Notes: generated by a model from the letters alone, not told the origin. Positions 51,617 to 61,589 are shown, counted from the stretch's first letter. The stretch is 64,000 nt of DNA from Chitinophagaceae bacterium (GCA_016787135.1 JAEUVK010000123.1:1-64000), one strand, 5' to 3'. Program-made: numbers and translations.

Positions 51617-51709
51617 AGAAAGGCACAAGTTACAGGATACAAAGCATAATCCTGTTTCCCATAGATCCAGAGCTGTATTTCGTCTGTTATCCTTCTGCCT
51701 TTATCAGTT

Positions 51710-51717
51710 TATATTTG
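51710..51717 (+). promoter_or_regulatory. -7 promoter box of gltX (near-leaderless)
   Basis: TATATTTG matches TAnnTTTG exactly and ends 6 bases before the gltX ATG at 51724. Confidence 0.5.
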
Positions 51718-51723
51718 CAGCCT

Positions 51724-53250
51724 ATGAGTAAAAAAGTCAGGGTTCGTTTTGCTCCAAGTCCCACAGGAGGTTTGCATCTTGGCGGGGTCAGAACGGTTTT
51801 ATATAATTACCTTTTTGCCAAAAAAAATAACGGTGATTTTATTCTCCGGATAGAAGATACCGACCAGGCCCGCTATGTTCCCGGAGCTGAGCAATACATT
51901 TTCGACTGTCTGAAATGGGCCGGGCTGGAACCCGATGAAAGTCCTTTACACGGTGGTGAATATGGCCCTTACCGTCAGAGTGAAAGGAAAGAGATATACC
52001 GCCAGTATGCAGAACAACTGATAAAAGATGGGCAGGCCTATTATGCATTTGATACGCCAGAAGAACTGGAAAAGATGCGGCAGGATTTTAAAACAGAACA
52101 GAATCCCTCTCCTCAATATGACCACTCCATCCGTATGAAAATGCGGAATTCATTAACAATACCGGCTGAAGAAATAAAAAAACTGCTGAATACAAATACC
52201 CGTTATGTCATCCGCATCAAAATGCCCGAACACGAAACAGTATCTTTTACAGATATGATACGGAGAGAAGTAAGTTTTGACACTTCTGTTGTTGATGATA
52301 AAGTGTTGCTGAAAGCTGATGGAATGCCTACATATCACCTGGCGGTAGTGGTGGACGACTATCTGATGAAAATCAGCCACGCTTTCCGTGGTGAAGAGTG
52401 GTTGCCCTCGGCCCCTGTGCATATCCTATTATGGAAATACCTGTTTGGCCTGAACGCCATGCCACAATGGGCACATCTGCCTTTGATTCTTGGCCCAAAC
52501 GGAAAACTAAGTAAAAGGGATGGTGCCAGGTACGGTTTCCCTGTCTTTGCCATGAACTGGACCGATCCTAAAACCGGTGAACTCACTGAAGGCTTCAAAG
52601 AAAAGGGATTTTTGCCGGAAGCATTTATCAACTTACTGGCGTTATTAGGCTGGAATGATGGTACAGAGCAGGAGATCTTTACCAAGGAAGAACTGATCGG
52701 AAAATTTTCTATTGAAAGAGTACATAGTGGAGGCGCTAAATTCGATTATGAAAAAGCAAAGTGGTTCAATCATGAATGGATCAAGAGAACGGAGGCAGGA
52801 CTTCTGAAGTCCGGGGTTAGAAATTTGGTGACGGCAAAAGGTGTGATCATTTCAGAAGAGGCTCTTTTGGAAAAAGTAATTGATTTAGTAAAAGACCGTT
52901 GTACTTTCCTGACAGACTTTTATGACCAGTCAGTTTTCTTTTTCAAAACACCTGAACAATATGACCTGAATGCTGTCAAACCCAAATGGAATGAAGCTAA
53001 GCAGCTCTTCTTTACAGAAGTGATAAGAGATTTTGAATTAAATAATGATTGGAAGGAAGCCGTTCTTGAAAAAGACTTTAAAGAGATTGCTGCGGCTAAT
53101 CATATCAAACCCGGGGATGTATTACTTCCGTTCCGCGTCATGCTGGTAGGCGGAAAGTTCGGACCAGGCGTTTTTGATATTGCTGAAATAATAGGGAAAA
53201 AAGAAACGATCAACCGTATAAAGAAAGCGCTGGATGCTTTTAATAATTGA
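51724..53250 (+). CDS. gltX: glutamyl-tRNA synthetase
   Basis: A 508-residue class I aminoacyl-tRNA synthetase charging tRNA-Glu. RFAPSPTGGLHLGG near the N-terminus holds the HIGH-like site, and KLSKRDGA carries the KMSKS-like site. RVHSGGAKFDYEKAKWFNHEW and the C-terminal anticodon-binding part fit the GltX family. The ATG at 51724 follows an in-frame TTG that would add three residues. A gatB/gatA-type amidation route cannot be judged from this window. Confidence 0.96.
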   Translation: MSKKVRVRFAPSPTGGLHLGGVRTVLYNYLFAKKNNGDFILRIEDTDQARYVPGAEQYIFDCLKWAGLEPDESPLHGGEYGPYRQSERKEIYRQYAEQLIKDGQAYYAFDTPEELEKMRQDFKTEQNPSPQYDHSIRMKMRNSLTIPAEEIKKLLNTNTRYVIRIKMPEHETVSFTDMIRREVSFDTSVVDDKVLLKADGMPTYHLAVVVDDYLMKISHAFRGEEWLPSAPVHILLWKYLFGLNAMPQWAHLPLILGPNGKLSKRDGARYGFPVFAMNWTDPKTGELTEGFKEKGFLPEAFINLLALLGWNDGTEQEIFTKEELIGKFSIERVHSGGAKFDYEKAKWFNHEWIKRTEAGLLKSGVRNLVTAKGVIISEEALLEKVIDLVKDRCTFLTDFYDQSVFFFKTPEQYDLNAVKPKWNEAKQLFFTEVIRDFELNNDWKEAVLEKDFKEIAAANHIKPGDVLLPFRVMLVGGKFGPGVFDIAEIIGKKETINRIKKALDAFNN

Positions 53251-54240
53251 TCAGCCCTGATCTCGTATTAACTTCATTACCTCAACAAATTCTTTTTTTC
53301 CCAGATCCTCGATCAGTTTCCTGTCTCCGGGTTCCATACGGAATAACCCGGATGTATTCAACACGGCCTGTGAGGCGGTCCTGATGCCTGGGATAACCGT
53401 GGATACTTCCTGATAACTCAGTACATAGCTTAAAGCAAGTTGTGTTTTCGTACAATTGTACTTACTGCATAAACCCCAGACAGGCTGCAGAGCCTTATTG
53501 GTCCTTTCGATCACGGAAGTTACCAGCCGGTTCTTCCGGTGATCATTGTCTGCAAACGAAACTCCTTTATCAAATTTGCCTGTTAATAGACCGAATTGCA
53601 AAGGCATCCTTGCTATGATACCATAACCCTTTAACGCAGCCTTTTTCATTACCGGCAAAGCCTTTTGATTAAGTATGTTCAATACCAACTGAAACCCGCT
53701 GCCAAACCCATACTCGATCAGGTATTCCGCTTCAACCGATGGGTCGAATGTATTCAGCGATAAGCCCCAGTAACGGATCTTTCCCTGTTGCTGCAGCTGC
53801 TGCATGGCTTCTATACATTCCCCCTGAAGCAAGTGTTCCATCCGGGCGGTGTGTAACTGATAATAATCGATGACCTCTCTTTGTAATCGTTTTAAACTTT
53901 GCTCGCAGGCCCCCGTAATATACTTCTTTGAATAATCAACGGTAAACTTTTCATCTCTTGAAACATTACCCACCTTCGTTGCGATCAACATCTTCTTATT
54001 CTTACCGATCGTTTTGCCCAGTAATTCTTCAGAGTGGCCAAGCCCATAAATATCTGCTGTATCAAAAAAATTGACCCCGTTATCAATAGCCGTATATATT
54101 GCTTTTATTGAAGTGCTGTCATCCGCTTCTCCCCAGCCGATAGCGGTGGATCCGATCATGGCCCCGCCACCAATGGCCCATGCTCCAAACCCCACCTCAC
54201 TGACCAGCAGGTCAGTTTTCCCGAATTTCCTGTATTGCAT
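53251..54240 (-). CDS. aldo/keto reductase
   Basis: A 329-residue NADPH-dependent oxidoreductase with the AKR tetrad: Asp60, Tyr65 (FFDTADIYGLGHSE), Lys89 (IATKVG) and His130 (DYYQLHTA). The start at 54240 gives the family opening MQYRKFGKTDLLVSEVGFG; an upstream frame extends into the divergent promoter and is not credible. The substrate is unknown. It converges with gltX with no intervening bases. Confidence 0.88.
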   Translation of the reverse strand: MQYRKFGKTDLLVSEVGFGAWAIGGGAMIGSTAIGWGEADDSTSIKAIYTAIDNGVNFFDTADIYGLGHSEELLGKTIGKNKKMLIATKVGNVSRDEKFTVDYSKKYITGACEQSLKRLQREVIDYYQLHTARMEHLLQGECIEAMQQLQQQGKIRYWGLSLNTFDPSVEAEYLIEYGFGSGFQLVLNILNQKALPVMKKAALKGYGIIARMPLQFGLLTGKFDKGVSFADNDHRKNRLVTSVIERTNKALQPVWGLCSKYNCTKTQLALSYVLSYQEVSTVIPGIRTASQAVLNTSGLFRMEPGDRKLIEDLGKKEFVEVMKLIRDQG

Positions 54241-54301
54241 AATGCAAATTACTAAGCTGTTGCTTAAAGAACTGTAATTTTGATCATACAAGATTGCTGA
54301 T

Positions 54302-54709
54302 ATGAACCGACCACTCAGAGTTTTAGTCGCCAAAGTAGGATTAGATGGCCACGACCGCGGGGCCAAAGTGATCGCCACTGCATTAAGGGATGCTGGTATG
54401 GAAGTGATCTATACTGGCCTTCGCCAAACTCCTGAAATGGTTGTAAATGCCGCTCTCCAGGAAGATGTGGATGCCATCGGGATCAGCATTCTCTCCGGCG
54501 CTCACATGACCGTTTTCCCAAAAGTCATCGGTCTGATGAAACAGAAAGGGCTCGATGATGTGCTGCTCACCGGCGGCGGTATTATCCCTGAAGAGGATAT
54601 GGAACAATTGAATAAGCAAGGAGTGGGAAAGCTCTTTCCTCCCGGCACCCCTACCGGAGAGATCGCCAGTTATATAACAACATGGGTAAAAGAACACCGC
54701 TCATTCTGA
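54302..54709 (+). CDS. stand-alone B12-binding subunit of methylmalonyl-CoA mutase type
   Basis: A 135-residue cobalamin-binding protein corresponding to the C-terminal domain of methylmalonyl-CoA mutase. The DxHxxG motif DGHDRG lies at residues 15-20, with SILSGAH and [12 protein letters not shown] for the nucleotide tail. It would pair with a separate catalytic subunit encoded elsewhere. A TAATTTTG -7 box lies at 54275-54282. Confidence 0.9.
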   Translation: MNRPLRVLVAKVGLDGHDRGAKVIATALRDAGMEVIYTGLRQTPEMVVNAALQEDVDAIGISILSGAHMTVFPKVIGLMKQKGLDDVLLTGGGIIPEEDMEQLNKQGVGKLFPPGTPTGEIASYITTWVKEHRSF

Positions 54710-54874
54710 CTTTTAATTTTACCGCAAACGAGATCATCCCCGAAAACACCTCATCAGCCATTTCCTGCATTTCATTATACCAATCCCGCCATTCACTAAC
54801 CTTACCACTGATTCAAAAAACCCGCCCGGTATCTTTGCCGCTCCATTAAAACCTTGGAACGGAGAATAGTAACC

Positions 54875-55120
54875 ATGAAACAATTTATACTACAGCACCG
54901 CAATCGCATCTGGGCAAAGGCGCTGTATTCATCTGCCACTATTTCGCTTTTCATCTATATCATCATCCGGGGCTTTACCTACGACTTTCCTATGTCGTGG
55001 ACGGAAGAAGCCATACTTTTTGTCAAGGTCATCTTTGCGGGAAGTTGCCTGATGTCGCTTGCTACTATCGGCTGCGCCAGCCTGTACCGGGCTTTTGAAA
55101 GAATAAAAAGGCACAAATAG
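54875..55120 (+). CDS. hypothetical small two-helix membrane protein
   Basis: An 81-residue protein with two hydrophobic segments (about 15-32 and 45-68) and basic ends. I do not recognise a family. The ATG at 54875 begins the sensible protein; an upstream TTG adds seven residues. It sits between the B12 subunit and an enoyl-CoA hydratase, but no functional link is evident. Confidence 0.6.
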   Translation: MKQFILQHRNRIWAKALYSSATISLFIYIIIRGFTYDFPMSWTEEAILFVKVIFAGSCLMSLATIGCASLYRAFERIKRHK

Positions 55121-55147
55121 GCCGCCTGGGTTATCTCAATCCTCTAT

Positions 55148-55173
55148 TGACTATTTTTGAAAAAAAATAGTCA
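55148..55173. promoter_or_regulatory. 11-bp palindrome at the enoyl-CoA hydratase start
   Basis: TGACTATTTTT (55148-55158) and AAAAATAGTCA (55163-55173) flank GAAA; the right arm ends on the A of the ATG. It overlaps an exact -7 box, TATTTTTG at 55152-55159. Confidence 0.5.
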
Positions 55174-55949
55174 TGTACAATACGTTGCTTGTTCAAACGG
55201 AGAATGGCATCTGCACGATCACTGTTAACCGCCCCGATAAACTCAATGCCCTGAATAAAGCGGTCTTTGATGATCTTAATACAGCGCTGGATGACATACA
55301 GGTTAACGATAATATAAAGTCTGTGATCATTACCGGTGCAGGAGTAAAAGCATTTGTTGCAGGGGCAGATATCACAGAGTTCAGCGGTTTGAATAAAGAA
55401 CAGGCCAAAGCATTGGCCCAAAGAGGGCAGGATACATTTTTCAGGATTGAGAATTCTTCTAAACCCATAGTTGCCGCCGTAAACGGGTTTGCTCTTGGCG
55501 GTGGCTGCGAACTCGCAATGGCCTGTCATTTCCGTGTGGCATCCGAAAATGCAAAATTTGGCCAGCCGGAAGTGAACTTAGGGCTTATACCAGGATATGG
55601 AGGTACGCAACGACTGGTTCAATTAGTTGGTAAAGGAAAAGCTATGGAGTTATTGATGTCAGCGCATATCATAGATGCCAATGAAGCTAAACAATACGGG
55701 CTTGTCAATCATGTGACTACTGCTGAAAGCCTGTTAGAAAGGACGAAAGAGATACTCACTATTATCAATTCAAAGGCGCCTTTGGCAGTGGCTGGTTGCA
55801 TCAAAGCAGCCAATGCCGTATTCGATGAAACAAGAGATGGCTACTCAGCCGAAATAGATGAATTCGGGAATGCCTTTGCCACCGAAGATATGATAGAAGG
55901 CACTACTGCTTTTCTGGAAAAACGGAAAGCTGATTTCAAAGGGAAATAA
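55173..55949 (+). CDS. enoyl-CoA hydratase/isomerase family protein
   Basis: A 258-residue crotonase-fold enzyme. The oxyanion-hole motif is VAAVNGFALGGGCELAMACH (about 93-112) and the second catalytic region is FGQPEVNLGLIPGYGGTQRL (about 129-148), with glutamates in the positions of a syn hydratase. It fits beta-oxidation or short-chain acyl-CoA metabolism. The start lies at the edge of a palindrome that may affect its expression. Confidence 0.9.
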   Translation: MYNTLLVQTENGICTITVNRPDKLNALNKAVFDDLNTALDDIQVNDNIKSVIITGAGVKAFVAGADITEFSGLNKEQAKALAQRGQDTFFRIENSSKPIVAAVNGFALGGGCELAMACHFRVASENAKFGQPEVNLGLIPGYGGTQRLVQLVGKGKAMELLMSAHIIDANEAKQYGLVNHVTTAESLLERTKEILTIINSKAPLAVAGCIKAANAVFDETRDGYSAEIDEFGNAFATEDMIEGTTAFLEKRKADFKGK

Positions 55950-55959
55950 CCTCACCGAT

Positions 55960-57045
55960 TTATTGCAGTACTGAAAGTACAGGGTCAGCCACCGGGTGAT
56001 CTGCTTTAAAAGTGTAACCCAGTAGTTTTGCTATCGTTTGTGCAAATTGCTTTTGATACAACTGCATTGCCTCATTTACTTCACCTTTTGCTTTTATATC
56101 CGGCCCCATCACTGCGAACCAGATCTCGTGGGCATCCTGTATCTTATTATTATGACTGGTCCATTCATCTTTTTTTATATCACCGCGGCCATGATCTACC
56201 GTAATGAACAAGGAAGTCTTATTCCTGTATTTCGGATCGCTTTGCACAAAATCCCATATCTGTTTTATCCATGTGTCTACCTGATGAGTGGCGTCAAGAT
56301 AAGAACGATACATACCAGCATGTGCCCATTCATCTGTTTCCCCATAAGCGATGTATAGCACTTTTGGTTTTCTTGTTCTCAACCATTCCATCGCCATATA
56401 ATGCGTAAATACATCCAGACACTCGCCTTCCAGCCATGGTTTGTAGGAATCTTTCAGCATCGCATTGATCAGTTTTTCGTTGGCTGTGGGTTTTCTGCCA
56501 CCGGTCGTATCGAATGAACAAACCACCGGGAACCCTGCTCTTTTCTCATTCAGTATCCTGTCAAAGGCATCCCATGCACCAAAGGCCACCACCTTTCCTT
56601 TTATTGCAGATTGCTTATTCAGAAACTCAAATACTGATACGTTTGGATTAGGCGGATAGCTGTTTGAATTGATAGCCGTATCGGCATATCCCGTCATGAT
56701 CTCGCTATAGCCGGGATAAGAAAACCAGTAGGGATTGGCGTTATCCACTTTATTATTGAATTGCCTGTTGCCATATATCTGTCCTTTTGACTCCAGTACA
56801 TTCCATAAGAAGGGCATCAGCCTTTTTCTGCGTTCACTTTCCGTATCATGCCAATAATTCTCATAAATATACCCGCTGTCTCCCTGGTTAAACTTCTTGT
56901 TATTGGCAATAGCCGGGTCCATTCCTTTGAAAACATCCTGCCATCTAAGTCCATCGGTAGTGATGATGATGATATTTTCTGTTTTGCTTTGCGGATAAGC
57001 TGCTATCGCTCCAAAAATAAATAACAAGGATACTATTCTTTTCAT
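55960..57045 (-). CDS. secreted alkaline-phosphatase-superfamily phosphodiesterase-like protein
   Basis: A 361-residue exported hydrolase of the alkaline phosphatase superfamily, phosphodiesterase/nucleotide pyrophosphatase or phosphoglyceromutase-like. Signal peptide at 1-18. Metal and nucleophile regions are TTDGLRW, the PYWFSYPGYSEIMTGY loop with its Ser/Thr nucleophile, and YGETDEWAH, TVDHGRGD for zinc. It is the last of three minus-strand genes with the fucosidase and phosphoesterase, which suggests degradation of a phosphorylated or decorated glycan. Confidence 0.78.
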   Translation of the reverse strand: MKRIVSLLFIFGAIAAYPQSKTENIIIITTDGLRWQDVFKGMDPAIANNKKFNQGDSGYIYENYWHDTESERRKRLMPFLWNVLESKGQIYGNRQFNNKVDNANPYWFSYPGYSEIMTGYADTAINSNSYPPNPNVSVFEFLNKQSAIKGKVVAFGAWDAFDRILNEKRAGFPVVCSFDTTGGRKPTANEKLINAMLKDSYKPWLEGECLDVFTHYMAMEWLRTRKPKVLYIAYGETDEWAHAGMYRSYLDATHQVDTWIKQIWDFVQSDPKYRNKTSLFITVDHGRGDIKKDEWTSHNNKIQDAHEIWFAVMGPDIKAKGEVNEAMQLYQKQFAQTIAKLLGYTFKADHPVADPVLSVLQ

Positions 57046-57061
57046 TGATTCAAAATTCAGG

Positions 57062-59227
57062 TTAATGATACAATACAGATGCAGGTATTTCTTCTTTTGC
57101 TCCGCCTTCGGGCTGCATACTTACCTTTAACTCGTTGCCACCTCCGCTGTCGAAGTACAGGACACGTATTTTATGATATCCCTTTTTCAATGCTGCTTTT
57201 CCGCTTTTTTCTTCAGTGCCATGGTTACCATCATTATTTACGACTTCTGCTTCATCTATAAATAATTTACTGCCATCATCGGACTCAGTAAAGAAACTAT
57301 ACACACCCTGTTTAGCAATATGTATATAGCCCGAGAATTCAAAGGCAAATTTATCAGTACGTTGTTTCCTTTTGTTGGATATGATGGTGGCTACCCCTTT
57401 TGTCACAGGATTACCATTTACGAAACCCATATCAATACTTCCTGAAGGCTCATAATACTTATAAGAAATACCTGGCTCTGGTCTTTGCACTTTTGCAGGA
57501 CTAATCCAACTGTAAACCGTAATATCTGCTGAAGCTACCGGCCCCGGAATAATGCCAGAAAAACCTGCCTGCGGACAAGCAATAGCTTTCAGCACAACAC
57601 TCTTATCGGTTGTAAAAGGACCTGTATAATGTTGGGAGTTCTTTGACGGTTCCGTGCCATCCGTTGTATAAAACACATCACCACCTAAAACATTACGGAT
57701 CGTTACAACGGGCCTCATTATATTCTTGCTGTAATCTGCCACAATCTGTGGTTTAGGCATATAAGACCCGAACTTTTCTATCCTGACAGCAAAAGCATAT
57801 TGCGACCTTATTTTATTGGGATTAAATTCCGGCAAACTGATCTCTACATTTTCTCCTGCCTGCTGCCACGAAAGATCTTCCTTTGTTGACAAAAACCTTA
57901 TCCTGGTTCCTTGCGGAAGCTGCATTTTTTTTAGCACGAGTTTTCTGTTGTCAGGATATTTTGGGAAAATGGCATACAGGCTTTGATTGGTGTAATGATA
58001 GGTATAAAACACTTCCTTCACGGCATACCCAGGATCGGGATCGACGGTCAGCTTGAGCATGATATCACCACCTGTTTTCCAATCTCCGGCAATATGTTCA
58101 TTGTTTCCTCTATAATCCTTTCTTCCATCACTCCACTGCACGGGAGTTTTCCACCTTGACGTGCCGTAAATAGCTTCCCCGTTTATCTTCAACCATTCGC
58201 CTATCTCTAACAGCCGCTCCTGCATGATGGGTGGTATCTTTCCATGCTCATCGGGACCAATGTCGAGTAAAAAATTTCCACCCCGGCTCACTTTATCCAC
58301 CAATGCGATCACCAATGACTGCGTAGAATTATAATCCCAGGCATCTTCTTCGCGATTGTAACCATAACTATAGCCCATCCCCCGGCTTTCCTCCCAATAG
58401 TGATCTTCAAAATCAAGATCGGGCTGGTATTCGGGAGTAAAAATTCCGCCATGTTTAAACCGGATACCTGCGCCCCACCTGTCATTCACTACCACCTTTT
58501 CCTTTACCGGGCTTTCATTGTAAAGCCAGGCCAAAAACTCCTGTGACCTCCATGTTTCGGCAGGTGCATCCCAATCGCCATCTGTCCAGAATATATCCGG
58601 CTGATAGGTATGAATGAGATCTTTCATCTGTGGCCACGTATGTTCTTCCGCAAATCGTTTCGGGTCTTTTTTCCATAATGGATTGAACCATTCATACAAT
58701 GAATAATACATGCCGGCATGAACAGAAGTTTTCTTCACAGCTTTGAACAGGTCACCTAACAGATCTCTCTTCGGACCTATATCCCGTGCATTCCATTTGA
58801 ATCCCCATGTTTTATCAGATTCTTTACTCGGCCACAAGGTGAATCCGTCATGATGTTTGGAAGTAAGTACAATATATTTTGCCCCCGACTGCTCGAAAAG
58901 TTTTGCCCATTCATCCGGGTTAAAAAGCTCCGCTTTAAAATCATGAGCCAGATCATAGTAACTCCGGTCGCCAAACTTTGTTTTATGAAATTTCATTCTT
59001 GCTGAGTCAGTGGTTTGCAAACCATATTGGTACCATTCCGCATAATTGCCCTTAGCGGACCAGCCGGGCACAGCATATACTCCCCAGTGAATGAAGATCC
59101 CGAACTTTGCATCTTTAAACCACTGCGGCGTGGGTCGTTTATCAAGGCTTTCCCAATTGGGCTGATATATTTGTGCTGACAAATGCTGGGAGAAGATAAA
59201 AAGCAAAATGGCAAGGATGTTTCTCAT
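57062..59227 (-). CDS. secreted GH29 alpha-L-fucosidase
   Basis: A 721-residue exported glycosidase of family 29. Signal peptide, then a GH29 catalytic barrel (about 25-360) with the nucleophile Asp216 in FWTDGDWD, a beta-sandwich (about 390-510), a chitobiase-like segment (about 520-580) and a C-terminal PA14-type domain (about 595-715). The order is common in Bacteroidota fucosidases with broad substrates. It starts 3 bp after the upstream phosphoesterase stop. Confidence 0.9.
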   Translation of the reverse strand: MRNILAILLFIFSQHLSAQIYQPNWESLDKRPTPQWFKDAKFGIFIHWGVYAVPGWSAKGNYAEWYQYGLQTTDSARMKFHKTKFGDRSYYDLAHDFKAELFNPDEWAKLFEQSGAKYIVLTSKHHDGFTLWPSKESDKTWGFKWNARDIGPKRDLLGDLFKAVKKTSVHAGMYYSLYEWFNPLWKKDPKRFAEEHTWPQMKDLIHTYQPDIFWTDGDWDAPAETWRSQEFLAWLYNESPVKEKVVVNDRWGAGIRFKHGGIFTPEYQPDLDFEDHYWEESRGMGYSYGYNREEDAWDYNSTQSLVIALVDKVSRGGNFLLDIGPDEHGKIPPIMQERLLEIGEWLKINGEAIYGTSRWKTPVQWSDGRKDYRGNNEHIAGDWKTGGDIMLKLTVDPDPGYAVKEVFYTYHYTNQSLYAIFPKYPDNRKLVLKKMQLPQGTRIRFLSTKEDLSWQQAGENVEISLPEFNPNKIRSQYAFAVRIEKFGSYMPKPQIVADYSKNIMRPVVTIRNVLGGDVFYTTDGTEPSKNSQHYTGPFTTDKSVVLKAIACPQAGFSGIIPGPVASADITVYSWISPAKVQRPEPGISYKYYEPSGSIDMGFVNGNPVTKGVATIISNKRKQRTDKFAFEFSGYIHIAKQGVYSFFTESDDGSKLFIDEAEVVNNDGNHGTEEKSGKAALKKGYHKIRVLYFDSGGGNELKVSMQPEGGAKEEIPASVLYH

Positions 59228-59230
59228 ATG

Positions 59231-60046
59231 TTACAAAGTTTGCTCGTTCAGTTTATCTGATGGATTCAGTATATAGGTCAGAATGCTATTATCCTTACGC
59301 AATTCAACAACACGAAAGCCCCTGTATGCGGTTCCCCAGTTTCCGCCGAAATGGGCATCAAAAATAAAAGGAATATGCTCTTTCATTTTAATGGTATCAA
59401 CATCATGGTCATGCCCGTTGAATACAGCCCTTACATTCCTGTATTTGGACAGTAATTCAAAAAACTCAGGGCAATCTACCGCATTCTTTGTGTGTTTCAC
59501 CGGGTTGATATGAATAAATATGAAAACATTCTTTTGCTTTTTGTGCTCCTCCAGTTTCCGGGCAAACCAGTTCAGATCGGGACAGAGGTATGTTCCATTT
59601 TCATTGGAAGTAGTGCCGATAAGCACCGTATTCTTCCTGACCCTGAAATCAAGGTTCACCGGCATATTCCAGATCGCCTGCCATTCCTCAGCTGTTACAT
59701 GATCATGATTCCCCTGGCTGACATAATATTTTACTGCCAGTTTATCCAATGCTGCTTTGGCCTCTGCAAACCATTTTTTATCATCGTGGATAATATCCCC
59801 GTTGATCATACAGAAATCAAATTCCTTCTCCACATGGTGCCGGTTGATATGCCTGACCATATCTGAGAAGTATTCCTCATACTCAGTATTTGGTTGTCCG
59901 TAATGTCCGTCAGATGCCACAGCAAACCTAAGTACAGGTCTACTGGCACGCAATTCATCATGATCCCCGGTAAAAGATAAAATATCCCCGCTCTGTAAAA
60001 TGACAAAAGCGGCGGAAGCCTGTTTAATAAAATCCCGGCGGCGCAT
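59231..60046 (-). CDS. Tat-exported calcineurin-like metallophosphoesterase
   Basis: A 271-residue phosphoesterase. The N-terminus has a twin-arginine motif RRRDFIKQ followed by a hydrophobic stretch, so it should fold before export. Calcineurin-like metal motifs are ASDGHYG (about 48-54), INGDIIHD, SQGNHDH, HINPVKH and NGHDHDVD. The start at 60046 keeps the Tat signal; two upstream codons are optional. It forms an operon with the fucosidase and phosphodiesterase-like genes. Confidence 0.85.
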   Translation of the reverse strand: MRRRDFIKQASAAFVILQSGDILSFTGDHDELRASRPVLRFAVASDGHYGQPNTEYEEYFSDMVRHINRHHVEKEFDFCMINGDIIHDDKKWFAEAKAALDKLAVKYYVSQGNHDHVTAEEWQAIWNMPVNLDFRVRKNTVLIGTTSNENGTYLCPDLNWFARKLEEHKKQKNVFIFIHINPVKHTKNAVDCPEFFELLSKYRNVRAVFNGHDHDVDTIKMKEHIPFIFDAHFGGNWGTAYRGFRVVELRKDNSILTYILNPSDKLNEQTL

Positions 60047-60097
60047 TGGCAATGTTTTTTGTGAAACAGCTAACTAAAAATAAAACTTGCAGGCAAT

Positions 60098-60111
60098 ATG
60101 ACATTTATCAT
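60098..60111. promoter_or_regulatory. possible distant Crp-type palindrome upstream of fumC
   Basis: ATGACATTTATCAT has the TGA-N6-TCA core and a perfect symmetric outline. Its centre is 40.5 bp before the fumC box, 11 bp more than the island spacing. Assignment to the same regulator is weak. Confidence 0.3.
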
Positions 60112-60144
60112 GCAAAACAGGGCAGCCATTTGCCTCCATGAATG

Positions 60145-60152
60145 TACATTTG
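60145..60152 (+). promoter_or_regulatory. -7 promoter box of fumC
   Basis: TACATTTG, an exact TAnnTTTG, about 39 bases before the ATG at 60192. Confidence 0.5.
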
Positions 60153-60191
60153 CCGGACCAAAAATCTCTCAACCAATATTAATTTCTGATT

Positions 60192-61589
60192 ATGGAATAC
60201 CGGATCGAAAAAGACACTATGGGCGAAGTGAAAGTGCCCGCTGAAGCCTATTACGGCGCCCAGACACAACGCAGTATTGATAACTTTAAAATAGCGCAGG
60301 ATATCAACAGGATGCCCAAAGAGATCATTGCTGCATTTGCATATCTGAAGAAAGCAGCGGCGATCACCAACCTTGAAGCCGGTGTTCTGCCTAAAAATAA
60401 GTCCGTGCTTATCGGGAGGGTTTGCGACGAAATTCTGAAAGGACAATTGAATGATTATTTCCCGCTGGTAGTGTGGCAAACAGGTAGCGGCACGCAAAGC
60501 AATATGAATGTGAATGAAGTGATCGCTTACCGCGGCCATGTATTGAAAGGCGGAAAATTAACTGACAAAGAGAAATTTCTTCATCCCAATGATGATGTGA
60601 ACAAATCACAATCCTCCAACGATACCTTCCCCACTGCAATGCATATTGCTGCTTATAAGATACTGGTGGAAGTAACTATTCCCGGTATAAAAAAATTAAG
60701 GGATACGCTGGCAAAGAAAAGCAAACAATACATGAAAGTAGTAAAGATCGGAAGGACCCATTTCATGGATGCTACCCCTTTGACAGTAGGACAGGAATTC
60801 AGCGGCTATGTTTCGCAATTGGATCATGGATTAAAAGCTATCAAAAATTCACTGGCGCATTTAAGTGAGCTTGCATTAGGCGGCACAGCAGTAGGAACAG
60901 GCATCAACACTCCTCCGAAATATGCAGAGAACGTGGCCAAACATATTGCTAAACTGACTGGCCTTCCGTTTGTGACGGCAGAAAATAAATTTGAGGCGCT
61001 GGCAGCCCACGATGCCATTGTGGAAGCACATGGTGCTTTGAAAACAGTTGCAGTAAGCCTGATGAAGATCGCAAATGATATCCGTATGCTATCCTCAGGC
61101 CCGAGAAGCGGTATCGGTGAAATATTCATTCCCGATAATGAACCGGGATCGTCCATCATGCCGGGTAAAGTAAACCCTACACAATGTGAAGCCATGACCA
61201 TGATCGCGGCACAGGTATTAGGGAATGATGTCGCAATCAACATTGGTGGCGCTACCGGTCATTTTGAGCTCAACGTTTTCAAACCGGTTATGATCTATAA
61301 CTTTCTGCACAGCGCCAGGCTGATCGGTGACGGATGTGTTTCGTTCAATGATAAATGCGCCGTGGGTATCAAACCCATTGAAGCCAACATCAAAAAGCAC
61401 GTAGATAATTCTTTGATGCTTGTTACGTCGCTTAATACAAAGATCGGCTATTATAAAGCAGCCGAGATAGCACAAAAGGCTCATAAAGAAGGTACAACTT
61501 TGAAAGAGATGGCAGTAAAGCTTGGGTATGTAACCCCGGAGGAGTTTGACAAATGGGTGGTACCCGCCAATATGGTTGGTAAAATTTAA
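60192..61589 (+). CDS. fumC: class II fumarate hydratase
   Basis: A 465-residue iron-independent fumarase of the TCA cycle. It has [42 protein letters not shown] and the signature [15 protein letters not shown] (about 319-333). The length is standard for FumC. A terminator follows. Confidence 0.96.
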   Translation: MEYRIEKDTMGEVKVPAEAYYGAQTQRSIDNFKIAQDINRMPKEIIAAFAYLKKAAAITNLEAGVLPKNKSVLIGRVCDEILKGQLNDYFPLVVWQTGSGTQSNMNVNEVIAYRGHVLKGGKLTDKEKFLHPNDDVNKSQSSNDTFPTAMHIAAYKILVEVTIPGIKKLRDTLAKKSKQYMKVVKIGRTHFMDATPLTVGQEFSGYVSQLDHGLKAIKNSLAHLSELALGGTAVGTGINTPPKYAENVAKHIAKLTGLPFVTAENKFEALAAHDAIVEAHGALKTVAVSLMKIANDIRMLSSGPRSGIGEIFIPDNEPGSSIMPGKVNPTQCEAMTMIAAQVLGNDVAINIGGATGHFELNVFKPVMIYNFLHSARLIGDGCVSFNDKCAVGIKPIEANIKKHVDNSLMLVTSLNTKIGYYKAAEIAQKAHKEGTTLKEMAVKLGYVTPEEFDKWVVPANMVGKI

